Source: Streptomyces scopuliridis RB72
Lineage (GTDB): Bacteria > Actinomycetota > Actinomycetes > Streptomycetales > Streptomycetaceae
Assembly (NCBI RefSeq): GCF_000718095.1
Contig: NZ_JOEI01000010.1
Location: 144,486-208,485, forward strand
DNA length: 64,000 bases
Direction of reading: 5' to 3'
In this document: positions 8,814 to 17,827 of the stretch, one piece after another
How positions within the stretch are numbered: position 1 is the first letter of the stretch
Layout of the letters: each line of letters starts with the position of its first letter
The notes under the pieces: generated by a model
What the model was told of the DNA's origin: nothing
Database searches by the model: none
What the model saw: the letters and a program-made list of their open reading frames with translations, nothing else
Translations under genes and position numbers: made by a program

Positions 8814-9048
8814 CGCCGGGCTCCTCCCTCGGCAGAACACCGGCCGCCACGAGCAGGTCGTAGGTGCGCCGCTGCTCGGCGTCCAGGCCCGAGTAGAGGA
8901 GCGCGTACGCCTCGTCCTCAGCGCGGAGTGCGGCCACCGGGTCCCAGTCGGGCCCGAGCGCGGCCACGACCTCCGCCCGTCGCCGGGCTTCTTCGAAGGT
9001 CAGATCGATGGTGAAGGGTATGAGGTCGGTGCCGTTGTCCTGGTTCAT
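8797..9048 (-). CDS. Small conserved-type hypothetical protein
   Basis: An 83-residue acidic helical protein (core FEEARRRAEVVAALGPDWDP, later LDAEQRRTYDLLVAAGVLP). The composition and compact helical pattern look like a genuine small Streptomyces protein family, but I do not recognise a function. The ATG at 9048 has GGAAG 7 nt upstream. An in-frame start at 9087 is less well supported. It overlaps the start of the downstream zinc-ribbon gene. The 228 nt between it and the upstream sigma-factor stop shows no feature I can name. Confidence 0.7.
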   Translation of the reverse strand: MNQDNGTDLIPFTIDLTFEEARRRAEVVAALGPDWDPVAALRAEDEAYALLYSGLDAEQRRTYDLLVAAGVLPREEPGGAAAH

Positions 9049-9276
9049 GGAGAAACTTCCGATGTGCCGACGGGACTCCGCCATCATTACCAGGCGACCG
9101 CGCGACAGGGAAGGGTGACCTTAGTCGCCCCGGATCCACGTACCACGGAGTACGTCGACGGGGCACCCTCGGATGAGCCGACGAGGGCGGCCCGTTGCCT
9201 GCACCGGGCCCCGCGCCGCAGACCCGGTTCGCGCGCGGCACTGTGACGTACTTCATGCCGCCCGGCCCGGCCCCCG

Positions 9277-10296
9277 TCACTGGTCATCGAGGTAGTCCCG
9301 CAGCGCTTGCGAACGCGACGGATGGCGGAGCTTGCTCATCGTCTTGGCCTCGATCTGGCGTATGCGTTCGCGCGTGACGCCGTAGATCTGCCCGATCTCC
9401 TCCAAGGTCCGGGAGCGACCCCCGAAGAGCCCGTACCGCAGGGAGATGATTCCCGCCTCGCGCGGGGCCATCTCCGCCAGGAGATCCCGGATGGCCCGCT
9501 GGAGGAGGCCGAACGTGACCACGTCCCAGGGGGAGGGCGAGTCGCTGTCCATGATGAGGTCGCCGAACTCGGTGTCGCCGTCGTCGGACAGCGTGATGTC
9601 CAGCGAGACGGGTTCCTTGGTGCAGGCGCTGAGTTCGGCCAGCCGCTCCACCGTGACGTCCGCCTTCTCCGCCAGTGTCTCCGGCGTGGGCTCGGTCCCG
9701 GTGTCGCGGATCAGCTCGCGACGGACCCGCGCCACGCGGTTGATGACCTCCACGGCGTGGACCGGTATGCGGATGGTGCGGCTCTGGTCGGCCAGGGCTC
9801 GGGTGACCGCCTGCTTGATCCACCACGTCGCGTACGTGGAGAACTTGAAACCCTTGGTGTAGTCGAACTTCTCCACGGCCCTGATCAGCCCGGTGTTTCC
9901 TTCCTGGATCAGATCCAGGAACTGCAGTCCCCGTCCGGTGTAGCGCTTGGCGACGGAGACCACCAGGCGGAGGTTGGCCTCGGTGAGGTGGTTCTTCGCG
10001 CGGCGGCCGTCCTCGGCGAGGAGGGTCAGGTCGCGGCGCAGGCGCGGATCCGGACCGGGCTCTTCGGCGAGAAGGTGCTCGGCGTACAGCCCGGCTTCGA
10101 TGCGTTTGGCGAGCTCCACCTCCTGCTCGGCGGTCAGCAGCCGGACTCTGGCGATGAGCCGCAGGTAGTCCTTCACCTGGTCGACCGTGCCGCCGTCCAC
10201 GGAGAGCCGAGGTTCGGGCGCGTCGGTCTCGTCGTCCTCCGCGCGCGGGAGTTCCTCCGCGTCCTCCACCTGGGCCGCTGCCTCCGAGACGCTCAC
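9277..10296 (-). CDS. RNA polymerase sigma factor, RpoD/HrdB-like paralogue
   Basis: A 339-residue sigma-70 protein with region 1.2 (about 35-65), region 2 including the -10-reading segment [20 protein letters not shown], region 3, and region 4 with the [21 protein letters not shown]. The ending ([17 protein letters not shown]) is very like the principal sigma factor HrdB. The protein lacks HrdB's long N-terminal extension, so it is a group 1/2-type paralogue of the kind named HrdA/C/D in Streptomyces. GTG at 10296 is chosen because its GTGA overlaps the uvrA stop (10293-10295) and a GGAG lies just upstream. The two genes are thus translationally coupled. Which Hrd orthologue it is cannot be settled here. 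Confidence 0.92.
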   Translation of the reverse strand: MSVSEAAAQVEDAEELPRAEDDETDAPEPRLSVDGGTVDQVKDYLRLIARVRLLTAEQEVELAKRIEAGLYAEHLLAEEPGPDPRLRRDLTLLAEDGRRAKNHLTEANLRLVVSVAKRYTGRGLQFLDLIQEGNTGLIRAVEKFDYTKGFKFSTYATWWIKQAVTRALADQSRTIRIPVHAVEVINRVARVRRELIRDTGTEPTPETLAEKADVTVERLAELSACTKEPVSLDITLSDDGDTEFGDLIMDSDSPSPWDVVTFGLLQRAIRDLLAEMAPREAGIISLRYGLFGGRSRTLEEIGQIYGVTRERIRQIEAKTMSKLRHPSRSQALRDYLDDQ

Positions 10297-13142
10297 GTCG
10301 GCTCCAGCAGTGAGCGCAGGAACCGTCCGGTGTGCGACCGGGGATCGGCCGCGATGTGTTCCGGGGGGCCTTCGGCGATGACCTCTCCGCCTCCGTGACC
10401 GCCTTCCGGTCCCATGTCGATCAGCCAGTCGGCCACCTTGATCACGTCGAGGTTGTGCTCGATCACGATGACCGTGTTGCCACCGTCGACCAGCCGTTGC
10501 AACGCCGTCAGCAGCCGGTCGATGTCGGCGACGTGGAGGCCGGTGGTGGGTTCGTCCAGCACGTAGAGAGTGCGGCCGCGGGTACGGCGCTGGAGTTCGG
10601 TGGCGAGCTTGACGCGCTGTGCCTCGCCGCCGGAGAGCGTGGTGGCGGGCTGGCCGAGCTTTACGTAGCCGAGCCCGACGTCGTCCAGGGTCCGCAGATG
10701 CCGGGAGATGATCTGGTGGCCGTCGAAGAAGTCCAGGCTCTCCGCGACGGTCATGGCGAGGACGTCCGCGATGGACCTGCCCTTGTAGTGCACGTCGAGG
10801 GTTTCCCGGTTGTACTGGGCGCCCTTGCACACCTCGCACGGGACGTACACGTCCGGCAGGAAGTTCATCTCGACCTTGATGGTGCCGTCGCCGTAGCAGT
10901 GTTCACAGCGGCCGCCCTTGATGTTGAAGGAGAACCGGCCGGGCTGGTAGCCGCGCACCTTCGCCTCCGGGGTCTGGGCGAACAGCTTGCGCAGGTGGTC
11001 GAAGACGCCCGTGTACGTCGCCGGGTTGGAGCGGGGGCTGCGGCCGATCGGCGACTGGTCGACCTGGACCATCTTGTCGATGTGCTCGATGCCGGTGATC
11101 GTGCGGTGCCGGCCCGGCACCTTGTGCGCGCGGTGGATCCGCTGGGCCAGGGCGGTGTGCAGGATGTCGTTGACCAGGGTCGACTTGCCGGAGCCGGAAA
11201 CACCGGTGACCGCGGTGAACAGGCCGAGCGGGAACGACACGGTCACGTCGCGCAGGTTGTGCTCGGACGCCGCGTGCACGGTGAGGGCCCGGCCCCGGGC
11301 GGGCTCTCGGCGCCGCGCGGGCAGGGGGATCGTACGGCGCCGTGACAGGTAGGCGCCGGTGACGGACTCGGGGTGCTCGGCCAGGTCCCGGGCGCTGCCC
11401 GAGCAGACGATCCGGCCGCCGTGCGTGCCGGCGCCGGGGCCGATGTCCACCACCCAGTCGGCGACCCGCAGGGTCTCCTCGTCATGCTCCACGACGATCA
11501 CCGTGTTGCCGCGGTCACGCAGCCGCTTCAGCGTCTCGATGAGCCGCTGGTTGTCGCGCTGGTGCAGCCCGATGGACGGCTCGTCCAGCACATACAGCAC
11601 GCCGGTCAGCCCCGCTCCGATCTGGGTGGCCAACCGGATCCGCTGCGCCTCCCCGCCGGAGAGGGAGGCGGCGGGCCGATCGAGCGAGAGATAGTCCAGC
11701 CCGACGTCGAGCAGGAACCGCAACCGCTCGCCGATCTCCGCCAGCACCGTCTCGGCGATCCGCCGCTCGCTGTCCGTCAGCTCCAACGCCCGTACGAACG
11801 CGACGAGTTCGCCGAGTGGCAGCGCGGCCGCCTGCGCGATGCTGCGCCCGCCGACCGTGACCGCCAGTACACCCGGGGCGAGCCGGGCGCCCCCGCAGGC
11901 CGCGCACGGCACCTCGCGCATGTAGCCGGCGAACCGGTTCTGAGCGGCCCCGGACTCGGTGCCCTCGGCGTAGCGGCGCGTGATGTGCGGGATCACTCCT
12001 TCGTAGCGGGCCAGATGCGAGCGGTCACGGCCGAAGCGGTTCCGGTACGCGAGACGCTGCCGCCGCTCCGCTCCGTGCAGCACCATCTCTCGTACGTCGG
12101 CGGGAAGCTGACGCCAGGGGGTGGCGGTGCTGAAGCCGGCGTCGGCGGCCAGGGCTTCCAGCAGCCGGGTGAAGTACTCGGCGCCGCTGGTGTTGGTCCA
12201 CGGGGCGATGGCGCCCTCCGCCAGGGACTTGGTGTCGTCCGGCACGACGAGAGCGGGGTCGATCTCCATCCGCGAGCCGAGGCCGGTGCAGGTGGGGCAC
12301 GCGCCCCAGGGTGCGTTGAAGGAGAACAGGCGGGGCTCCAGCGACTCCAGGCCGATGTCGTGGGAGCGCGGGCAGGCCATCGCCTCGGAGAACACCAACT
12401 CGCGCCCGGCCGAGCCAAGTTCCTGATCCACGAACTCGACCCGGAGGACACCGCCCGCGAGCCCCAGCGCGGTTTCCACGGATTCCGTCAGCCGCTGCCG
12501 GACACTCGGCTTGACGGCCAGCCGGTCCACGACCGCGTCGATGGAGTGCTTCTTGCGCTTGTCCAGTGCGGGCGGCGTGGCCAACGAGAAGACGGTCCCG
12601 TCCACTCGGACCCGGCTGAACCCGTCGGCGGACAACTGCCGGAAGACCTCGGTGTGTTCGCCCTTCCGGTCGCGGACGATCGGGGCCAGCACCTGGAAAC
12701 GGGTCCCCTCCTCCTCGTCCAGCAGCAGATCGACGATGCGCTGCGGCGTCTGCCGGCTGACCGGCTCGCCGCACTCCGGGCAGTGGGGGTGGCCGATCCG
12801 GGCGTACAGCAGACGTAGGTGGTCGTAGACCTCGGTGATGGTGCCGACCGTGGAGCGCGGGTTGCGACTCGATGTCTTCTGATCGATGGCGATCGCCGGG
12901 GACAGCCCCTCGATGGCATCGACATCGGGCTTGTCGAGCTGCCCGAGAAACTGCCGCGCATATGCCGACAGGGATTCGACATAACGCCGCTGCCCCTCGG
13001 CGAATATCGTGTCGAATGCCAGACTTGACTTTCCGGATCCCGATACACCCGTGAATACGATCAGCGCGTCCCGGGGCAGTTCGACGGACACGTCACGGAG
13101 ATTGTGCTGACGGGCACCTTTGACGACGAGCCGATTTCTCAC
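10293..13142 (-). CDS. uvrA: Excinuclease ABC subunit A (UvrA)
   Basis: Full-length UvrA (949 aa), the damage-recognition ATPase of nucleotide excision repair. Two ABC modules each have a Walker A (GVSGSGKSS near residue 31 and GVSGSGKST in the second half) and a signature ([12 protein letters not shown] and [12 protein letters not shown]). Zinc-binding cysteine pairs are present (CPEC, CPTC, CAAC, and CEHC with CEVC). The insertion domains that contact UvrB and DNA are present. GTG at 13142 follows a GAGG Shine-Dalgarno. Its wording differs in many places from the housekeeping Streptomyces UvrA as I remember it, so it may be a paralogue. It is followed with a 4-nt overlap by a sigma factor and divergent from an AlkZ-like gene, a repair-flavoured neighbourhood. 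Confidence 0.93.
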   Translation of the reverse strand: MRNRLVVKGARQHNLRDVSVELPRDALIVFTGVSGSGKSSLAFDTIFAEGQRRYVESLSAYARQFLGQLDKPDVDAIEGLSPAIAIDQKTSSRNPRSTVGTITEVYDHLRLLYARIGHPHCPECGEPVSRQTPQRIVDLLLDEEEGTRFQVLAPIVRDRKGEHTEVFRQLSADGFSRVRVDGTVFSLATPPALDKRKKHSIDAVVDRLAVKPSVRQRLTESVETALGLAGGVLRVEFVDQELGSAGRELVFSEAMACPRSHDIGLESLEPRLFSFNAPWGACPTCTGLGSRMEIDPALVVPDDTKSLAEGAIAPWTNTSGAEYFTRLLEALAADAGFSTATPWRQLPADVREMVLHGAERRQRLAYRNRFGRDRSHLARYEGVIPHITRRYAEGTESGAAQNRFAGYMREVPCAACGGARLAPGVLAVTVGGRSIAQAAALPLGELVAFVRALELTDSERRIAETVLAEIGERLRFLLDVGLDYLSLDRPAASLSGGEAQRIRLATQIGAGLTGVLYVLDEPSIGLHQRDNQRLIETLKRLRDRGNTVIVVEHDEETLRVADWVVDIGPGAGTHGGRIVCSGSARDLAEHPESVTGAYLSRRRTIPLPARRREPARGRALTVHAASEHNLRDVTVSFPLGLFTAVTGVSGSGKSTLVNDILHTALAQRIHRAHKVPGRHRTITGIEHIDKMVQVDQSPIGRSPRSNPATYTGVFDHLRKLFAQTPEAKVRGYQPGRFSFNIKGGRCEHCYGDGTIKVEMNFLPDVYVPCEVCKGAQYNRETLDVHYKGRSIADVLAMTVAESLDFFDGHQIISRHLRTLDDVGLGYVKLGQPATTLSGGEAQRVKLATELQRRTRGRTLYVLDEPTTGLHVADIDRLLTALQRLVDGGNTVIVIEHNLDVIKVADWLIDMGPEGGHGGGEVIAEGPPEHIAADPRSHTGRFLRSLLEPT

Positions 13143-13437
13143 TTCGTGAACCTCAGGTCTTGAGAGCTGGCCGGGGCCAACCGTAACACCGCAACATCGC
13201 TGGTTAAGGCCGCTGTTCAGCGCCCTTCGAGTGTGGGGAATATCGCCCTTGACAGGAAAGTCGAGCGTGTGGGCAATGGAAAGGGCTCACGCAATGGTTC
13301 CGGGTTTCCGAGGGGGTTGCCGGTGGGTGATCGGATCGGTCAGTACGCACCCGAGCCCGACCGACGGGCGCCGGAGCGCGACGGCCCACCCGGAGGCCGG
13401 CGCTTCCGCGTGATTGGGGGAACGAGAGAATCCCGGC

Positions 13438-14586
13438 ATGGAAATCACCGCGCACGCGCTCAACCGGGCCACGCTCGCCCGGCAACTGCTGCTGGACCGT
13501 GAGCCGCTCGACGTCGGAGACGCGGTGCGACGTGTGGTCGCGCTGCAGGCACAGCAGCCCGCCTCGCCGTACATCGCGCTGTGGAACAGACTCAGCGGCT
13601 TCGACCCGGCCGGCCTCGACACGGCCCTCGCCGGACTCCGGACGGTCAAGGCGACGCTGATGCGACTCACGTTGCACGCGGTCCACGCCGAGGACTACCG
13701 GACCTTCCGCGAGGCCATGGAGCCGACGCTGCGCGGCGGACGGCTCGGCGACGCGCGCTTCAAGGCCTCCGGGCTCACCGCCGACGACGCCGCCGTACTG
13801 GTCCCGGATCTTCTGAAGTACGCCGACGAGCCCCGTACCCCCGCCGAGATGGGGGGCTGGCTGGAAGCGAGGCTGGGCGCACCGATGGAGTCGGCGGCCC
13901 AGCGGATGCTGCGGCAGTACGCGCCGCTCTGGCACGCGCCGACGGGCGGGCCCTGGTCGTTCCGGACCCGGCCGTCGTACGTCGCGGCGGGCATGCTGCC
14001 CGTACTGGCGGATCCTGACGTGGCCGCGGGGAGTCTGCGGACCCTGATCCGCCGCTACCTGGAGGGCTTCGGGCCGGCGTCGGTGGCGGACATGGCGCAG
14101 TTCGCGCTGGTACAGCGGGCCCGGGTCAGAACGGCGGTGAACACGCTCGCCGGCGAACTCGACCAACTGGAAGGCCCTGGCGGCACGGTGATGTACGACA
14201 TCCCGGGCGCACCGCGGCCGGCCGAGGACACTCCCGCTCCACCCAGACTGATGGCGATGTGGGACAGCACCCTGCTGGCCTACGCCGACCGCAGCCGCGT
14301 CATCCCGCCCGCCTACCGCAAGCAAGTGACGCGTGTGAACGGCGACGTGCTGCCCACGCTGCTGGTCGACGGCTACGTCGCCGGCGTCTGGCGTGCCGTC
14401 GACGGCGGAATCGAGGCCACCGCCTTCCATCCCCTTCCAGGCGGTGTGTGGGAGGGATTGGCCGCGGAGGCCAGGTCGCTCATCGGGTTCCTCGCCGCCC
14501 GCGACCCCAGGGTCTACGGACGCTACGACCACTGGTGGGCCAAGGGACTGCCGGGCGCGGAAATACGGCTGCTCCCTGGTGACTGA
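13438..14586 (+). CDS. Winged-helix protein of the AlkZ/YcaQ (HTH_42) DNA glycosylase family
   Basis: A 382-residue protein of the HTH_42 winged-helix superfamily. Recognisable blocks are the N-terminal VVALQAQQP segment, a central region with WSFRTRPSYV, and the C-terminal VNGDVLPTLLVDGYVAGVW sheet. Residues Q37 and Q39 form a QxQ motif at the position where AlkZ-type glycosylases carry their catalytic glutamines (family knowledge from azinomycin AlkZ). This favours a base-excision enzyme acting on bulky or crosslinked N-alkyl purines over a plain regulator. The ATG at 13438 is preferred over an in-frame start at 13414. The 295-nt divergent region to uvrA holds the promoters. Substrate is unknown. 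Confidence 0.8.
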   Translation: MEITAHALNRATLARQLLLDREPLDVGDAVRRVVALQAQQPASPYIALWNRLSGFDPAGLDTALAGLRTVKATLMRLTLHAVHAEDYRTFREAMEPTLRGGRLGDARFKASGLTADDAAVLVPDLLKYADEPRTPAEMGGWLEARLGAPMESAAQRMLRQYAPLWHAPTGGPWSFRTRPSYVAAGMLPVLADPDVAAGSLRTLIRRYLEGFGPASVADMAQFALVQRARVRTAVNTLAGELDQLEGPGGTVMYDIPGAPRPAEDTPAPPRLMAMWDSTLLAYADRSRVIPPAYRKQVTRVNGDVLPTLLVDGYVAGVWRAVDGGIEATAFHPLPGGVWEGLAAEARSLIGFLAARDPRVYGRYDHWWAKGLPGAEIRLLPGD

Positions 14587-14772
14587 GCCGGGTGACAGCG
14601 GGAACGGGCGGCCGTCGGGAGCGCGGGCTCACGTGTCCGGGGTCGTGCGGTCGGCGGCGCGTCATCCCGTTCCTGGAACAGCGCGGCCTGCTCCTCGTCG
14701 CGCGACGAGCGGGCCGGGCGCCGGCTCAGCGCGTTCGCGCGGTCGTGCGGCGCGGCTTGTAGGGTGCGTCGT

Positions 14773-15948
14773 ATGCCGGATGCCCTGCCCCGTCCCGAGC
14801 CGTTCACCCAGCAGACCGCCCCCGCGGCGCTTGAGGACCTCCGCGCACGGCTGCGCGCGACGCGCTGGCCGGACGCGCCCGAGGACGCCGGGTGGTCGCT
14901 CGGGACGGACCTCGCCTACCTCCGCGAGCTCGTCGCCTACTGGGCGGACGGCTTCGACTGGCCGGCGCAGGAGGCGGCGCTTGCCCAACTGCCCCGCTTC
15001 CGCGCGCGGCTCGGCGGCCTCGGGATCCACTTCGTGCACGCCCGGGCCGTGGCGCCGGCCGGGCCCGTCCTGCCGCTGGTCCTCAGCCACGGCTGGCCGG
15101 ACTCGTTCTGGCGCTACGCGAAGGTCATCCCGCTCCTCACCGATCCCGGCGCACACGGTGCGGACCCCGCCGACGCGTTCGACGTGGTCGTACCCGACAT
15201 GCCGGGCTACGGGTACTCCGACCGCCCCACCGGCCCGCCGCTCAACTCCATCGCCGTCGCCGGTCTGTGGGCCGAGCTCATGGGCGTCCTCGGCTACGAG
15301 CGGTTCGGCGCGGCGGGCGGGGACATCGGCAGCCACGTGAGCCGCTACCTCGCGCTCGACCACCCGGATCGGGTCGTCGCCGTCCACCGCATGGACGGGG
15401 GCCTGCCCGTCTTCGCCGGCGACCCGGCGGACCTCACGCCCGAGGAGCGCGCCTGGTTCGAGGGCGCCGCGGCCTGGGGTGCGACGGAAGGTGCTTACGG
15501 AGCCATGCACCGCACGAAGCCCCAGACCGCCGCCTTCGGGCTCACCGACTCACCGGCCGGGCTCGCCGCGTGGATCGTCGAGAAGCTCCGGGCGTGGAGC
15601 GACTGCGACGGAGACGTCGAACGGCGCTTCACGAAGGACGAGATCCTCACGAACGTCACGCTCTACTGGCTCACGGGGACGATCGGCTCGTCGATGCGCA
15701 TGTACCACGCGAACGGCGCGATTCCGCCCGAGCAGCTCACCCGCCGGGTCGAGGTGCCGTCCGGCTTCTCGCTCTTCCGCGGCGATATCGTCCGGCCGCC
15801 GCGAGCGTGGCTGGAGCGCACGGCGAACGCCGTGTTCGTGACCGAGCCCGCGCGCGGCGGGCACTTCGCGCCGTTCGAGGAGCCCGAGCTCTACGCGGAG
15901 GAGCTGCGCGCGTTCTTCCGCCCCTACCGCCCGGCGGCGACCGACTGA
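14773..15948 (+). CDS. Epoxide hydrolase (EHN-type alpha/beta hydrolase)
   Basis: A 391-residue microsomal-type epoxide hydrolase. The N-terminal EHN lid domain (residues about 5-105) precedes an alpha/beta-hydrolase core with the oxyanion HGWPDSFW strand. The nucleophile D184 lies in GGDIGSH and the catalytic H364 in GGHFAPFEEPE. A tyrosine in MYHANG is in place for epoxide polarisation. It would hydrolyse epoxides to vicinal diols in the cytoplasm. The ATG at 14773 follows AGGGTG, and an in-frame GTG 9 nt upstream is less likely. It stands alone downstream of the AlkZ-like gene. The substrate is unknown and nothing ties it to the polyketide cluster 16 kb away. Confidence 0.88.
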   Translation: MPDALPRPEPFTQQTAPAALEDLRARLRATRWPDAPEDAGWSLGTDLAYLRELVAYWADGFDWPAQEAALAQLPRFRARLGGLGIHFVHARAVAPAGPVLPLVLSHGWPDSFWRYAKVIPLLTDPGAHGADPADAFDVVVPDMPGYGYSDRPTGPPLNSIAVAGLWAELMGVLGYERFGAAGGDIGSHVSRYLALDHPDRVVAVHRMDGGLPVFAGDPADLTPEERAWFEGAAAWGATEGAYGAMHRTKPQTAAFGLTDSPAGLAAWIVEKLRAWSDCDGDVERRFTKDEILTNVTLYWLTGTIGSSMRMYHANGAIPPEQLTRRVEVPSGFSLFRGDIVRPPRAWLERTANAVFVTEPARGGHFAPFEEPELYAEELRAFFRPYRPAATD

Positions 15949-16086
15949 GAGCGCCGCCCGCGCGCGGGGGGCGGCCGGCTTCCCCAGATGCGGCCGGTGC
16001 GGCGGGGCAGGACGATGGGAAGGTGTTCTGCCCGCCGGCCGGGGTCCTGCTCGGCCTCGGCCTGGGGCGGGACCGCTCGGGCGACC

Positions 16087-16181
16087 AGGCCCTGTCCGGC
16101 CGGTCTTCGCGGGCCCGCGACGCCGCAGTGACATGAGCCGCTGCCGCGGCCTGATCCGCGAAGACCGACCGGACAGGACCT
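16087..16181. repeat. Imperfect 26-bp inverted repeat with 43-nt spacer
   Basis: The arms 16087-16112 and 16156-16181 are inverted copies matching at 24 of 26 positions (core CTGTCCGG ... CCGGACAG). They flank a G/C-rich spacer in the non-coding gap between the epoxide hydrolase and the small membrane protein. A related short sequence, AGGTCCTGTCCGG, recurs at about 25222. It may be a long terminator hairpin or a small non-autonomous repeat element. No ORF lies inside. Confidence 0.6.
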
Positions 16182-16204
16182 AGCCGCGCATACAAGGGGT
16201 AGCC

Positions 16205-16600
16205 ATGTTGATCATCGGGATTCTGCTGATGGCGGCCGCCGCCGCTTTCACCGCTCTGCTCATCGTCTTCAACCTCTCGGGAGGACCGGACTACGTCGTG
16301 TCGCTGTTCGGTAGCCACCCGTTCACGATCAACGCGCTGGGTGCCTTCCTGAGCGGGATCGCGCTGACGCTGATCTTCGGCCTCGGGCTGTGGCTCGCGC
16401 TGGGCGCCGCGGCTCTCATGGCCCGCAGGAGCAGGAAGCGGCGCGCAGCACGTGATGCCGTGGCCGAGCGCGAGGAACTCAGGGGGCGACTCGACGAAAC
16501 CCGCGCGGACTCGGACAGGGCGAGCTCCGCGGCCAGGGGCACCACCGAGGCCTCGCGCCGCCCGGCGCACCGCTTCCATCTCCCCAGGCACGGCCATTAG
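16205..16600 (+). CDS. Small membrane protein of unknown function
   Basis: A 131-residue protein with two strong hydrophobic helices (residues about 2-24 and 44-70) joined by a short polar loop. A basic/charged C-terminal tail (RRSRKRRAARDAVAE onward) probably forms a cytoplasmic coiled coil. The ATG at 16205 is preceded by AAGGGG. The layout resembles LapA-type or other two-TM envelope proteins, but no family motif is decisive. It stands alone, downstream of the 26-bp inverted repeat and convergent with the SRPBCC gene. Confidence 0.75.
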   Translation: MLIIGILLMAAAAAFTALLIVFNLSGGPDYVVSLFGSHPFTINALGAFLSGIALTLIFGLGLWLALGAAALMARRSRKRRAARDAVAEREELRGRLDETRADSDRASSAARGTTEASRRPAHRFHLPRHGH

Positions 16601-16651
16601 TTCCGGGGCGGATACGTGCCTGAACCGGGCCGGTGTGTCCACGCCCCAGGC

Positions 16652-17284
16652 TTACGCTCCCGTGTAGAAGCGGATCGTCGCGTCCGTGGTGGCCGCCACG
16701 ACTTCGGCGTCCGCGCCCGAGGCGGCATACGCGTCGCCCCATGCCTGGCCCGACCGCGACATGAGCGCCTTCGCCTCGGGTGACGTCTGCCAGGCCGCGG
16801 CCTCCTCCTTGCTCATCGCGCCGCCCGCGAGGTGCATCCCGAGCCCGAGGGACATCAGGTCCCAGCCGACCCCGACCGCCCCGGGACCGAACTGCCCCCA
16901 GAACTCCTCCGGCACCACGGACACATGCTCCAGCTCGAACACCGTCCGCCCCTCGCCCTCCGGCGCGAGCCGCACCTCGACCTCGCTGAATCCCGGCTCC
17001 GGCCCGAACAGCCAGCTCACCCGCAGTCGCGCCGGCGCGGCGCACTCAAGGATCTCGCCCCCGGCGTTCCCCTCCAGCTGGTAGCGCCCGCCGACCTTGA
17101 ACTCCCCGCTGACCGGCAGGAACCATCGCCCGATCCGCTCGGGCGAGGTCACCGCGTCCCATACGTCGGCGACGTCGGCGTCATACGTGCGCCGCAACAG
17201 CACCGTACGCGCCTCACCCGCCGCGACCCGCCGCGTGCCGACCTCCCGGTGCAGCCGGTTGATCTCGTCGACGATCTCACTCAT
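16652..17284 (-). CDS. SRPBCC (AHSA1-like) domain protein
   Basis: A 210-residue soluble protein with a START/Bet v1-like helix-grip fold of the AHSA1 type. The block SPERIGRWFLPVSGEF and the following G-rich beta strands (VGGRYQLEGNAGGEILE) are diagnostic, and the C-terminal 60 residues form helices. These proteins bind hydrophobic ligands. Their precise function here is unknown. It is coupled to the upstream ArsR-type gene: its ATG (17282-17284) overlaps the ArsR stop by 8 nt. This ArsR-SRPBCC pairing is common in actinobacteria and suggests the regulator controls its partner. Confidence 0.88.
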   Translation of the reverse strand: MSEIVDEINRLHREVGTRRVAAGEARTVLLRRTYDADVADVWDAVTSPERIGRWFLPVSGEFKVGGRYQLEGNAGGEILECAAPARLRVSWLFGPEPGFSEVEVRLAPEGEGRTVFELEHVSVVPEEFWGQFGPGAVGVGWDLMSLGLGMHLAGGAMSKEEAAAWQTSPEAKALMSRSGQAWGDAYAASGADAEVVAATTDATIRFYTGA

Positions 17285-17630
17285 CTCCGCTCACTTCCTC
17301 TCTCATCCTGCGCTCGCGCTTTCCCCGCGCGAGCTCCGTCCCGAGCGCGTCGAGCCGTTGCTCCCAGAACCCCCGGAACCTCTCCAGCCACGCGTCCACC
17401 TCACGCAGCGGCTCGGCCTCGACGGCGTACAACCGCCGAGTCCCCTCCGCCCGCACCGATGCGAACCCGCTCTCCCGCAACACCCGAAGGTGCTGTGACA
17501 CGGCCGGCTGAGAAATCCCGAACTCGTCCTGGATCACGGCACTGACCTCACCCGACGCCCGCTCGCCCGAGGCGAGCAGCTCCAATATCCGGCGTCTGAC
17601 CGGATCCCCCAGAACGTCAAAGGCGTGCAC
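17277..17630 (-). CDS. ArsR-family winged-helix regulator
   Basis: A 117-residue winged-helix repressor. The HTH segment (FGISQPAVSQHLRVLRESGF) and wing (RAEGTRRLYAVEAEPL) are clear, and the start matches the family pattern FDVLGDPVRRRILELL. It has no metal-site CxC motif, so it is not an obvious arsenic sensor. GTG at 17630 is chosen. An in-frame TTG at 17666 would add 12 residues (PYISEWWHSRR) and lacks a Shine-Dalgarno, but it cannot be excluded. It is translationally coupled to the SRPBCC gene. The palindrome CTTATATAAG just upstream is a possible autoregulatory site. Confidence 0.85.
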   Translation of the reverse strand: MHAFDVLGDPVRRRILELLASGERASGEVSAVIQDEFGISQPAVSQHLRVLRESGFASVRAEGTRRLYAVEAEPLREVDAWLERFRGFWEQRLDALGTELARGKRERRMREEVSGDE

Positions 17631-17652
17631 GCGGCGACTATGCCACCACTCG

Positions 17653-17662
17653 CTTATATAAG
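17653..17662. promoter_or_regulatory. AT-rich palindrome upstream of ArsR gene
   Basis: CTTATATAAG is a perfect 10-bp palindrome and a striking A/T island in G/C-rich DNA, 23 nt upstream of the preferred ArsR start. It could be the promoter -10 element with an overlapping operator. If the TTG start at 17666 is used it would instead be coding. Confidence 0.4.
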
Positions 17663-17700
17663 GCAAGGGTTATGAATGGTCGACGGCTGTCCCGCCAGCT

Positions 17701-17714
17701 TTCCATCGTTGAAA
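17701..17714. promoter_or_regulatory. Candidate LacI-type operator (weak)
   Basis: TTCCATCGTTGAAA matches 11 of 14 positions of the perfect palindrome TTGCAACGTTGCAA at 23703 and keeps its central C-G step. It lies 114 nt upstream of the secreted GH2 gene start at 17828, so it could place that gene under the LacI regulator at 29041. The match is by eye only. Confidence 0.35.
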
Positions 17715-17827
17715 ATGTGCGTGCACGACTGTTGTTATGTGTTTGGGGCTGTGGCTCAATGTTCGACTGTGTGCTGCCGCATCCCGCAGGTGCGAGGCAC
17801 TTCTGTCCCTTCGACGAGGACGACGCC

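Noticed and set aside
13148..13159. SOS-like box GAACCTCAGGTC just upstream of uvrA
   Set aside because: One mismatch to GAAC-N4-GTTC, but it lies 6-17 nt from the start codon and includes the Shine-Dalgarno, so it is a poor promoter position.
13249..13277. TTGACA with weak -10 before the AlkZ-like gene
   Set aside because: The -10 candidate (GGCAAT) is poor and about 160 nt from the start. Not enough to call a promoter.
14773..15948. Epoxide hydrolase as part of the polyketide cluster
   Set aside because: It is 16 kb away, separated by a complete sugar-utilisation locus. No shared regulation is visible.
17672..17827. N-terminal extension of the PA14 GH2 protein
   Set aside because: The extra 52 residues are Cys/Arg-rich and precede a normal signal peptide. 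The region better fits promoter DNA.
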